Below are positions 1-6,700 of a stretch of 8,289 bases of DNA, piece by piece. The notes beneath the pieces were generated by a model. It was not told the origin of the DNA and did not search any database. It saw only the letters and a program-made list of their open reading frames with translations. This stretch comes from Candidatus Poribacteria bacterium (GTDB lineage: Bacteria > Abyssobacteria > SURF-5). Within the stretch, counting starts at the first letter, position 1; the number at the start of each line of letters is the position of its first letter. The position numbers and the translations under genes were made by a program. The stretch covers positions 1-8,289 of the forward strand of contig JACRIR010000142.1 in NCBI GenBank assembly GCA_016215705.1, read 5' to 3'.

Positions 1-8
1 GCTTGCAA

Positions 9-37
9 TTGCCTTTTTCCTGAACATGAGATAGAAT
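9..37 (+). promoter_or_regulatory. Candidate sigma70-type promoter for the AOR gene
   Basis: A -35-like box TTGCCT (9-14, 4/6 match to TTGACA) is followed after exactly 17 bp by a -10-like box TAGAAT (32-37, 5/6 match to TATAAT). Transcription would start near 44, leaving a short 5' leader of about 47 nt before the AOR start codon at 91. The assignment rests on consensus matching alone. The upstream flank is outside the window, so read-through from an earlier gene cannot be excluded. Confidence 0.5.
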
Positions 38-77
38 TGTGTACGAACTGCCTCATTCCCACGCATTTATCGCAAAC

Positions 78-82
78 AGGAG
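78..82 (+). promoter_or_regulatory. Ribosome binding site that sets the AOR start
   Basis: AGGAG at 78-82 lies 8 nt before the ATG at 91. It makes that ATG the likely start rather than the in-frame TTG at 37, which lies inside the -10 box and has no Shine-Dalgarno sequence. The extra 18 residues of the longer reading do not look like the N-terminus of this family. Confidence 0.8.
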
Positions 83-90
83 AAACGATC

Positions 91-1950
91 ATGGCAATGC
101 AGAGCGGCAAACTCTTGGACGTTGATCTCTCATCCGGAAAAGTTTCCACCCGCACACTCGACGACAAAATCCTTCGCGATTACGTCGGCGGCAGCGGACT
201 GGCGGCAAGGCTTTTTGTCGAAGACAAGGTGCCGGTAGATTGCGACCCACTCGGCCCGCAGAACAATCTCTATATTCTCACAGGGCCGCTCTGCGGCAGC
301 GGCCTCCCTGCGACTCCCCGTTTCAGCGTTGCCGCGAAGTCGCCGCTGACCGGCATATGGGGCGAGGCCAACTCCGGCGGCTATTTCGGACCCGCGCTGA
401 AATTTGCCGGATGGGACGGCATCGTCGTCCGGGGCAAATCGAGCAAGCCGGTGATACTTGTTATTGAAGACCAGAAGACCGAGTTGAAAGACGCATCCGA
501 CCTTTGGGGGAAGGACACGTATGAGACCGCCGACATTTTGGCCCAAAGGTTCGAGGGCAAGCCGGCCGTCAGGAATATCTCGATCGGGCCCGCTGGTGAG
601 AACCTTGTAAAGTACGCCGCTGTTTGCGACGGCAAACACGACTACGCCGGTCGTACCGGTCTTGGCGCGGTCATGGGGTCGAAGAAACTGAAGGCGATTG
701 TTGTCAGAGGTTCCGGCAGGCTCACTGCCGCTAATCCGGAGGCATTTGCCGAAGTGCGCAAGACGGTCGTGGACAAAGTGAATGAAGGCATGTTCACGAT
801 AATCCTCAAATCAATGGGCACAAACGGCGGCATGGTCATGGGCATGGACATGGGCGACGTGCCCGTTCAGAACTGGTCTGTCGGCGAAGACCAGGCATGC
901 GCGGCCGAACTCAGTTCCGACGTGATGAACGAAAAATATCTTACGAAGGCCTCCGCATGCTATGGCTGTCCCATTGGCTGCAAGCGAAACGTCAAAGTGG
1001 ATGAAGGCCCATATAAGATGGAGCCGGGCGCGGGTCCCGAGTACGAGACGATGGGCTCATTCGGAACCATGTGCAAGATTTGCAATCAGGCTGCCGTCAA
1101 TAAGATCAATGAACTGTGCAACCGGTTCGGTCTGGATACGATCTCGTGCGGCACGACCATCGCGTTTGCGATTGATTGCTACGAGAATGGGCTCCTGACC
1201 GATGCCGATACCGGCGGCCTCAAGCTCACCTGGGGCAACGCAGACGCCGTCATCGAACTCATCAAGAAGATCGCAAAGCGCGAAGGGCTCGGCGCTATTC
1301 TCGCTGAAGGCAGCCGCGCCGCTGCCAAGAAGATCGGCAAAGGCGCATCCGACCTCGCAGTCGAGGTGAAGGGCCTCGAGGCCCCCATGCATGACCCGCG
1401 CGCATTTCACGGGCTCGGGCTTGCATACGCGATGTCTGTCCGGGGCGCATGCCACCTCTCGCATCTCGATCTCTTTGCGGAACAGGGAGGCGTTGTGATG
1501 CCGGAAGTCGGCATCGACGGCGGCTATATGGGGCAGACAAGTGAGGGAAAGGCGAAGCTCGTGTGGGTAACCGAAAACCTTGCCTCGCTCCTTCAGACGA
1601 CTGGCATGTGCTATTTCGGAGCGGCTTCGGTGGATTTCAACGACATGGCCAACATGCTCAACGCCACCGCGGGCCGCAACTACACCGTGCAGGACCTTCT
1701 CGCCATCGGCGAGCGAATATGGCTTCTGAAGCGAGCCTTGAACAACATGATGGGTGTGAGGGTCGAGGACGACCGTTTGCCGAAAAAGATTCTGACCGCC
1801 ACCAAAGAGGGCGGCGCTGCAGGCTCCATTCCCAACATCGAAATGATGATGAAGGAATACTACGAAATCCGCGGCCTCGATATGAAGGGCGTCGTGAAGA
1901 AAGATAAGCTTGCCGCAGTTGGCCTCTCCGACATTGCCGCGAAATTGTAA
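91..1950 (+). CDS. aor: Aldehyde:ferredoxin oxidoreductase (tungsten-type AOR family)
   Basis: The 619-residue product is close to the usual AOR length of about 605-620. Enzymes of this family oxidise aldehydes to carboxylates, passing electrons to ferredoxin through a tungsten-bispterin cofactor and one [4Fe-4S] cluster in the cytoplasm. The N-terminal domain opens with GKLLDVDLSSGKV and contains YVGGSGLAARL, GEANSGGYFGPALKFAG and the pterin-region motif TGLGAVMGSKKLKAI. Cluster ligands are visible as C290, C293 and C297 (ACYGCPIGCKR), with the fourth at C507 in TTGMCYFG. This matches the three-plus-one pattern of the Pyrococcus enzyme. Other family signatures are GPEYETMGSFGTMC and HDPRAFHGLGLAYA followed by RGACHLSH. 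No signal peptide is present. The substrate cannot be read from the sequence: AOR, GOR and related tungstoenzymes, or a BamB-like role, are not separable here. No cofactor-synthesis or ferredoxin gene is adjacent. Confidence 0.95.
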   Translation: MAMQSGKLLDVDLSSGKVSTRTLDDKILRDYVGGSGLAARLFVEDKVPVDCDPLGPQNNLYILTGPLCGSGLPATPRFSVAAKSPLTGIWGEANSGGYFGPALKFAGWDGIVVRGKSSKPVILVIEDQKTELKDASDLWGKDTYETADILAQRFEGKPAVRNISIGPAGENLVKYAAVCDGKHDYAGRTGLGAVMGSKKLKAIVVRGSGRLTAANPEAFAEVRKTVVDKVNEGMFTIILKSMGTNGGMVMGMDMGDVPVQNWSVGEDQACAAELSSDVMNEKYLTKASACYGCPIGCKRNVKVDEGPYKMEPGAGPEYETMGSFGTMCKICNQAAVNKINELCNRFGLDTISCGTTIAFAIDCYENGLLTDADTGGLKLTWGNADAVIELIKKIAKREGLGAILAEGSRAAAKKIGKGASDLAVEVKGLEAPMHDPRAFHGLGLAYAMSVRGACHLSHLDLFAEQGGVVMPEVGIDGGYMGQTSEGKAKLVWVTENLASLLQTTGMCYFGAASVDFNDMANMLNATAGRNYTVQDLLAIGERIWLLKRALNNMMGVRVEDDRLPKKILTATKEGGAAGSIPNIEMMMKEYYEIRGLDMKGVVKKDKLAAVGLSDIAAKL

Positions 1951-2002
1951 AAGAAGAGTCTGGAACACGAATGGCACGAATGAAATTCGAATGCCACGAA
2001 TG
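1951..2002 (+). repeat. Short direct repeats and imperfect hairpin after aor
   Basis: The octamer CACGAATG occurs three times (1966-1973, 1975-1982, 1995-2002), with a related TTCGAATG at 1986-1993. The same stretch folds: TGGCA (1972-1976) pairs with TGCCA (1992-1996), and CGAAT (1977-1981) pairs with ATTCG (1985-1989), leaving a GAA loop and a two-base AA bulge. It begins directly after the aor stop codon. The first 25 nt recur with 21 matches at the 3' end of the next gene (2924-2948). This looks like a dispersed non-coding repeat placed behind genes. Its function is unknown. Confidence 0.6.
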
Positions 2003-2051
2003 AGGCCGAAAACTCAAAGAGACGTTGAACGCAAACAGATGCAGATCGTTT

Positions 2052-2086
2052 TGTAGGGGCGGTTCGCGAACCGCCCCTACATTTTT
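2052..2086 (+). terminator. Perfect 30-nt palindrome with T-run: intrinsic terminator and probable dispersed repeat
   Basis: Positions 2052-2081 are a perfect 30-nt palindrome (half-site TGTAGGGGCGGTTCG), with no mismatch, followed by five T at 2082-2086. As RNA it would form a very stable GC-rich hairpin with a U-tract, sited about 100 nt after aor, so it should terminate that transcript. It would also act on opposite-strand transcripts, apart from the weaker T-run on that side. From general knowledge, palindromes with this GTAGGGGCG / CGCCCCTAC form are scattered in many copies through intergenic regions of some environmental bacterial genomes. It may therefore be a REP-like element doing terminator duty. 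Only one copy lies in this window. Confidence 0.8.
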
Positions 2087-2239
2087 CTGAAGAAACGGTG
2101 CTTTTGATCGATGGAAATGATTGTGCAAATCGAAGAAGCCGCACTCGAACAGACTTTGGCACGGCCCGGTACAATCGTTCGATAACGCAAGATACCACGG
2201 GAACCACAGCGCGGCTCCCGGAGAAGGCGGTTACGCACG
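2087..2239 (+). other. Leader region of the QueG-like gene
   Basis: This stretch of about 150 nt holds no convincing gene. A -10-like TACAAT lies at 2170-2175 but has no good -35 at the proper distance, so the promoter is uncertain. An imperfect hairpin (CGGGAACC 2198-2205 with GGCTCCCG 2213-2220, one A-C mismatch, 7-nt loop) ends on the first base of the GGAG/AAGG Shine-Dalgarno tract (2220-2227). That tract sits 12 nt before the ATG at 2240, slightly farther than usual. The hairpin could modulate ribosome access, but this is speculative. Confidence 0.35.
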
Positions 2240-2947
2240 ATGGCCCTATCAACGGATTTAAGTGAAATCCTAAAGTCAAATGGCGCAAACATGGTTGGCT
2301 TCGCCGATCTGCGCAAGCTTCCCGAAAACATTCGCGACGTCTTCCCCCGAGGCATATCAATCGGGGTCGCGCTCGACCCCGGCATCGTCCTTGGAATCAA
2401 GGAAGGACCGACACGTGAATACTACGAGGAGTACCGGCGGATCAACCGCCTCCTCGGCTCGCTTGGCCGGCGCGCCGCCCGATTTCTTGAGAAGCAAGGT
2501 TTCAGCGCAAAAGCATACGCTGCCACAAGCGTCGGCATCGATTTCAAAACGCATACCACGCGGCTCCCTCATAAGACAATCGCCACCCGCGCCGGCTTCG
2601 GCTGGATCGGGAAATGCGCGCTTCTCGTGACCGAGCCATTCGGTCCCGCAGTTCGACTCACGACTGTATTGACCGATGCGGAATTGCCTGCCGGCAAGCC
2701 GATAGACAAATCCCGCTGCGGGGATTGCACAGTCTGTGTCGATGCCTGTCCCGGTCACGCGCCGTCCGGCCGCAACTGGGAACTCGGCCTATATCGTGAT
2801 TCCTTCTTTAATCCGTATGATTGCCGGAAAACCGCCCGAAAACTTGCCCGTGAGCGGGCTGATATCCGAGAGACCATCTGCGGCATCTGCATTGCCGCTT
2901 GCCCGTGGACACAAAAATACGTCAAGAAGAGATTGGAGCACGAATAG
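2240..2947 (+). CDS. QueG-like iron-sulfur protein with double [4Fe-4S] cluster domain
   Basis: This 235-residue cytoplasmic protein belongs to the COG1600/QueG superfamily, whose characterised member reduces epoxyqueuosine with cobalamin and two [4Fe-4S] clusters. The N-terminal part aligns with the QueG corrinoid-binding region (GANMVGFADL, RGISIGVALDP, RAGFGWIGKCALLV, VLTDAELP). The ferredoxin-like part has C160, C163, C166 and C170 (CGDCTVCVDACPG), then C195 and C214, C217 and C221 (CGICIAACPW). That is the complete eight-cysteine double-cluster set. Two departures from QueG are clear. The protein ends just after the second cluster, with no C-terminal HEAT-repeat extension (QueG is about 380 residues). 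The segment expected to carry the catalytic Asp (DSAPxLER in QueG) reads instead around SVGIDFKTHTTRLPHKT. It is therefore probably not a tRNA queuosine enzyme but a corrinoid/Fe-S reductase or electron-transfer protein of unknown substrate. A terminator separates it from aor, so co-transcription is not supported. Confidence 0.85.
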   Translation: MALSTDLSEILKSNGANMVGFADLRKLPENIRDVFPRGISIGVALDPGIVLGIKEGPTREYYEEYRRINRLLGSLGRRAARFLEKQGFSAKAYAATSVGIDFKTHTTRLPHKTIATRAGFGWIGKCALLVTEPFGPAVRLTTVLTDAELPAGKPIDKSRCGDCTVCVDACPGHAPSGRNWELGLYRDSFFNPYDCRKTARKLARERADIRETICGICIAACPWTQKYVKKRLEHE

Positions 2948-2948
2948 C
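2924..2948 (+). repeat. Second copy of the 25-nt gene-end motif
   Basis: These 25 nt match 1951-1975 at 21 positions (shared blocks AAGAAGAG, TGGA, CACGAAT and GC). Here the motif encodes the last residues of the QueG-like protein (KKRLEHE) and its stop codon. At the first copy it lies just after the aor stop codon. The match could mean that a dispersed element supplied the C-terminus and stop codon of this gene. Two copies are too few for certainty. Confidence 0.45.
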
Positions 2949-3272
2949 GCCTCTACACTGCTGACTTCCAAAATCGTGAACTCCTGTCGCATAAGTTTCG
3001 TTGCGGCGGTCGTAAGTTGTCTGCCAGACCCTGGTTATAACCTTTGCCGACATAGCTGACGCGAGGCACACGTAAGAACCATTCCCAACTTTATTTTGAT
3101 TCATTTCCAAAACGCATTCGATTTCCTGATTCGGTGACGACTATATTCGGAAGAGGAATGAAGCATCGACCTCCCCCATTAACCTATGGGTGAAAAGCAA
3201 TCTTGACTCACGGCTTCCCGGTACGTGATAAGAAGGCCTCGGCGCAGATTAGAGATGCAAATTGCAGGCGAT
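2948..3272. other. Intergenic region without a recognisable gene
   Basis: These 325 bp hold no reading frame with a plausible start and no homology I recognise. Visible items are a perfect 10-bp palindrome GGTTATAACC (3033-3042) and a small hairpin CCCAT/ATGGG (3175-3179 with 3186-3190). Neither has a T-run, so no clear terminator for the QueG-like gene is seen. The palindrome could be an operator, but nothing supports a specific regulator. Confidence 0.5.
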
Positions 3273-3301
3273 TTGACAAATGGGTGTATGCAGTATAAAC
3301 T
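3273..3301 (+). promoter_or_regulatory. Strong sigma70-type promoter ahead of the structured RNA
   Basis: A perfect -35 box TTGACA (3273-3278) is followed by overlapping -10 candidates: TATAAA (3294-3299, 5/6, 15-bp spacer) or TAAACT (3296-3301, 4/6, 17-bp spacer). Transcription would begin at about 3306-3308. This is the best promoter match in the window. It lies in otherwise empty DNA, 135-140 nt upstream of the end of an intrinsic terminator, implying a short transcript. A second TATAAA at 3310-3315 lacks its own -35. Confidence 0.65.
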
Positions 3302-3306
3302 GATTC

Positions 3307-3437
3307 GGCTATAAAAGAATTAGATTCATGAGCTTTTCTTATCGTCGGAGCGCTGCAGATGACGCGGAGGGAAACGAAGAAAAGCAGTTAGAAGCTGTCT
3401 CTCTCCCCGAGCGGGGGAGGGCGACGGCTTTTTTGTT
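3307..3437 (+). ncRNA. Predicted short structured RNA (small RNA or terminating leader)
   Basis: A strong promoter (3273-3301) and a strong intrinsic terminator (3392-3437) bracket about 130 nt. A perfect 9-bp helix is visible: GCTTTTCTT (3332-3340) with AAGAAAAGC (3377-3385). It encloses a 4-bp CGTC/GACG helix (3343-3346 with 3361-3364) whose loop contains GGAGCGCTGCAGAT, and a purine-rich segment CGGAGGGAAACG (3365-3376). A competing hairpin, CAGTT (3385-3389) with AGCTG (3393-3397), would overlap the 5' arm of the terminator and could act as an antiterminator. This is the topology of a transcriptional riboswitch or attenuator for the protease gene 213 nt downstream, or of a free-standing sRNA. 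I recognise no known RNA family. All folding is by eye. Confidence 0.5.
3392..3437 (+). terminator. Intrinsic terminator of the predicted short RNA
   Basis: The 5' arm 3392-3408 pairs with 3414-3430. The inner stem CTCCCC/GGGGAG (3403-3408 with 3414-3419) has a GAGCG loop. It extends through a U-G wobble and a C-G pair, one T/C mismatch (3400/3422), and the outer stem AGCTGTC/GACGGCT with one wobble. The 3' arm runs straight into six T (3429-3434) and further T at 3436-3438. No coding region of credible quality precedes it, so it most likely ends the RNA started at about 3307. Confidence 0.8.
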
Positions 3438-3649
3438 TGTCCGTGCTGCGTTTTCACAGATAAGATGGCCTCGTATATGCAAGTAGATTTGCACCCGCAC
3501 ATTTGAGGAATAGATTTGGGAAGGGGATTTCTTGTTTCGCGTATTATGACGCATATTTATGATTAATTCAGATGACGAGGGCATAGCGAAAAGAATCCAG
3601 TGGCGTGGGGCAAAGCCGAACCACAACGAGAGTGAAGGGAGCCGTCACA
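3438..3649 (+). other. Untranslated region between the terminator and the protease gene
   Basis: These 212 bp have no credible gene. A weak promoter-like pair, TTGTTT (3532-3537) and TATTTA (3554-3559, 16-bp spacer), could give the protease its own start. Two small hairpins are visible: TGCAA/TTGCA (3478-3482 with 3489-3493), and GTGG/CCAC (3600-3603 with 3621-3624) enclosing GGC/GCC. If the upstream promoter is used instead, protease expression would need read-through of the 3392-3437 terminator. Confidence 0.35.
3635..3641 (+). promoter_or_regulatory. Ribosome binding site of the protease gene
   Basis: AAGGGAG at 3635-3641 sits 8 nt before the ATG at 3650. The residues that follow form a textbook signal peptide, so both lines of evidence agree on this start. 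Confidence 0.85.
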
Positions 3650-3742
3650 ATGTTCAAGGATTCGACATCCAAGAGATTGCGGTTGATGTTGTTGTTGGTG
3701 CTTCTTGCTTTCATCTTTTGTGGTTCACAATCAGCTTTCGGC
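3650..3742 (+). other. Signal peptide of the M6 protease
   Basis: The n-region has K3, K8, R9 and R11. The hydrophobic core runs from about L12 to F23 (LMLLLVLLAFIF). A plausible signal peptidase I site follows A29-F30-G31, before MPPHPD. C24 lacks a proper lipobox (IFC context), so a lipoprotein is unlikely. Confidence 0.85.
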
Positions 3743-6700
3743 ATGCCGCCTCATCCGGATCTCAAGAAGCAATTCAAGGAAAAGAAGAAGCCTATTCCGG
3801 CTTTCATTCGTAATCCCGAGATTCTCAGGCAAAGAGGAATCGACAATCCTGCGCCGAGGCCCGGGCTGCGCCAGAGGATTTTGCAAGATGAGCCCGCACA
3901 AGGACCGTCGGGGAGTTTCAGAGCCCTTGCCCTGCTCGTCGACTTTTCCGATAGAACCTCGCAGGTCTCAGCGAGCTACTTTGACACCCTGATTTTTGCC
4001 AGCACCGGCAGTACTGTGAGGAGTTATTACAACGAGGTATCCTACGGGACCCTCACCATAGTCACAGTCAACCTGCCGAGCACAACCGGCTGGTTGAGGG
4101 CGCCGCAGACATACAGCTATTACGTGAATGGACAGAATGGTCTTGGGACGTACCCTCAAAATGCACAAAAGCTTGTTGAGGACGCAGTCGATGCGGCTAA
4201 CTCGGTCGTGAATTACTCCCTATACGACAATGACGCAAACGGTTACGTGGACGCCCTCTTCGTGGTGCATGCCGGTCCCGGCGCAGAGTACACCGGCAGT
4301 TTCAATGATATCTGGTCGCACCAATGGAGCATTTCTCCCCGGCTCAGAGACGGGGTATACATATCCACCTATTCGATGGAACCCGAGTATTGGCTGAGCC
4401 CAAATGACATGACGAGCGGAGTCTTCTGTCACGAGCTCGGCCACGTGTTCGGTCTGCCTGACCTGTACGACACAGATGACAGCTCGGAAGGCATAGGAAA
4501 CTGGAGCCTTATGGCTGGGGGGAGTTGGAACGGTGTCAGGGGCAATTCTCCCGCCCATTTGGATGCATGGAGTCGAATCTATCTGGATTTTGCCTCCACG
4601 ACGCTTGTCAGCGCTGATTCGATAGGCCTTAGCATCACCGCAGTGGAGACCACACCGCAGATTTATTATCTTTGGGACTGCGACCCCACAAGTGACGAGT
4701 ACTTTCTTCTTGAAAACCGCCAGCCTGTCGGATTTGACGCCGCTCTGCCGGGCTCGGGCCTTTTGATCTGGCATATTGACGAGGGCATGACCACAAATAG
4801 GAACGAATGTCTCGACCATCAGAACTGCAACTGCGTTTCGCATTATAAAGTAGCTTTGGAGCAAGCAGACGGCGCACTAGATTTGGAATATGGCCTTGAC
4901 CGCGGCGATAGCGGCGACCCGTTCCCGGGTTCGACGAACAAGCGGGCGTTTGACCTCAGCACTACTCCCAATCCTGGATCCTATGCAAGTTGCGATTCGA
5001 ATATCGAAATCAGCAACATCAGCAACTCTGCTTCTACGATGACAGTCGACGTGCATACGTGTACGGCGCCGAACGGCCTTTTCTTCCCATATCTCGAGTT
5101 TCCGGTGGCGTCGAAGCCTGTGGCTGTGGCAATAGGCGATGTCAACAACGATGCAAGAAACGACGTTGTCGTGACAACGACATACGAAAACGATCCGGCG
5201 AATGACCACCGCATCCATGTCTTCCTGCAGGATGCATCTGGCAGTCTTCAAACACCTGCGGTCAAGTATTTGATAGACCCGGCCTTCTTTACTTATCATT
5301 CGCAATCTGTCGACATAGGCGATCTCAACAACGACGGCAGAAGCGATGTTGTAGTGAGCGCACAAGACAGCGTAGGCGTCTTCCATCAAAACGGCGCGGG
5401 TACGCTAGAACCAATGGTTAGCTACCCCTGCGGGCATTCAAGCATCCGTAATGCATACCAGGTGCGAATCGGCGACTTTAACAACGATGGTTTGCTCGAT
5501 GTTGTATCCATCGATGAAGGGTTTGAGTCGAACGATGCCGATGTATTTCTCCAGAACGCGGGCGGTACGTTGGACGAGCCCGTCACTTATGTAGTCGAGC
5601 ACGGTGGCTACGACGATTTGGACGTTGGCGACGTGAATGGCGATGGGCTTCAGGACATTATCGTCATGAGCGGATATGGGGGCTATAGCACACTTGGCAT
5701 ACTGCTCCAGAACGCTTCGGGAACATTGGACCCAGCGGTTTACTACGATCTTCCGGTCGCCGCGAATGCACGTGGAGTGGCAGTGGGTGACATCGACGGC
5801 GACACGCTCGATGATGTTGCCGTAACTTACGGAGTTCCGACCGAGTACGTAGGAGTCTTTTACCAAAACATCACAGGCACGCTCGATCCGGCCATCTCTT
5901 ACCCCACTATGAATGTTTCCGATGCAGTGGAGACGGAGGACCTTGACAACGACCTCTTAAACGACATCGTCGTCGCTCATAGCGCTTGGGTATATCTGGG
6001 AGTGTACCGCCACGACGTCGCCGGGGAGCTGTTGCCGGAAGAGTATTATCCCATTCCAGCCGCGAATGGCACCAGTCCACATGGCATGGCGATTGGAGAC
6101 TTAAACAGCGATGGCGGAAACGATGTTGCGATTGTCAGTGATCTCAGCGGTTTGACGGTACTTTACAATACTTCTCCCGTATCGCCGACAATTGCGCTTA
6201 GTACGTTCGCGCTTTCAAGCAGTACCCCATTGCTGCAAAACGCGCCCAGCCAGACGTTCGAGGTCTGGAATTCCGGAGCGGGAACGCTGTCGTACACGGT
6301 AAGCTGGAATGTCGGCTTTTTCTCCTGCGTTCCCATAACCGGAACTTCTACCGGTGAACATGACACAATCACGGTCAATTACAACTCCGCCAACCTTTCG
6401 GCTGGAACTTATTCCGGCACAATCACCATCACTGATTCAAACGCATTAAATAATCCTCAAACGATTCTTGTTACTCTCACTATCCTTCAATCGACGATCG
6501 CGCGTAGTCCGACCTCTCTGACCAACACGTGCTCGGTTGGATACAACGCGCCGAACCAAAGCTTCGAGGTATGGAATTCCGGAGGCGCCACGTTGTCGTA
6601 CACGATTAGCGACAACGTAACGTGGCTGGCATGCGCGCCGACAACGGGGACATCCACCGGCGAACACGACACTATCACCGTGACCTATAGCACCTCCGCG

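Noticed and set aside
1057-1977. A 306-codon minus-strand open frame opposite aor
   Set aside because: The overlapping plus-strand AOR frame has full-length family homology with all key cysteines. The antisense product is low-complexity, His/Cys-rich and unrecognisable.
2111-2185. A 24-codon frame (MEMIVQIEEAALEQ...) between aor and the QueG-like gene
   Set aside because: No ribosome binding site precedes it and a peptide this short cannot be distinguished from chance.
3033-3042. Perfect palindrome GGTTATAACC as an operator
   Set aside because: Ten-base palindromes are expected by chance at this scale. It is not placed over a recognised promoter.
3347-3364. Resemblance of GGAGCGCTGC to the core of S-adenosylhomocysteine riboswitches
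   Set aside because: The partner CAGGCTCG-type segment, the P2 helix and the downstream pseudoknot complement to GAGCGC are absent. The flanks pair instead as CGTC/GACG, so the match is local only.
3328-3486. A 52-codon plus-strand frame beginning ATGAGC inside the predicted RNA
   Set aside because: It has no Shine-Dalgarno sequence, reads straight through the terminator hairpin and T-run, and encodes nothing recognisable. A leader-peptide role is not supported.
3565-3641. GGGCAAAGCC and nearby GAAAA resembling parts of a c-di-GMP-I (GEMM) riboswitch just before the protease gene
   Set aside because: The 5' GGCAAACC segment and the third helix (GGTAGCCGGGTTACC-like) are missing, and the spacing does not fit. 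A covariance search would be needed to revive it.
3559-3813. An 84-codon plus-strand frame spanning the protease start
   Set aside because: It overlaps the signal peptide coding region in another frame and has no homology. The frame starting at 3650 has the ribosome binding site and signal peptide.
4220-4864. A 214-codon minus-strand open frame opposite the M6 protease domain
   Set aside because: It overlaps the zinc motif region and other conserved M6 segments on the plus strand, and shows no recognisable domain.
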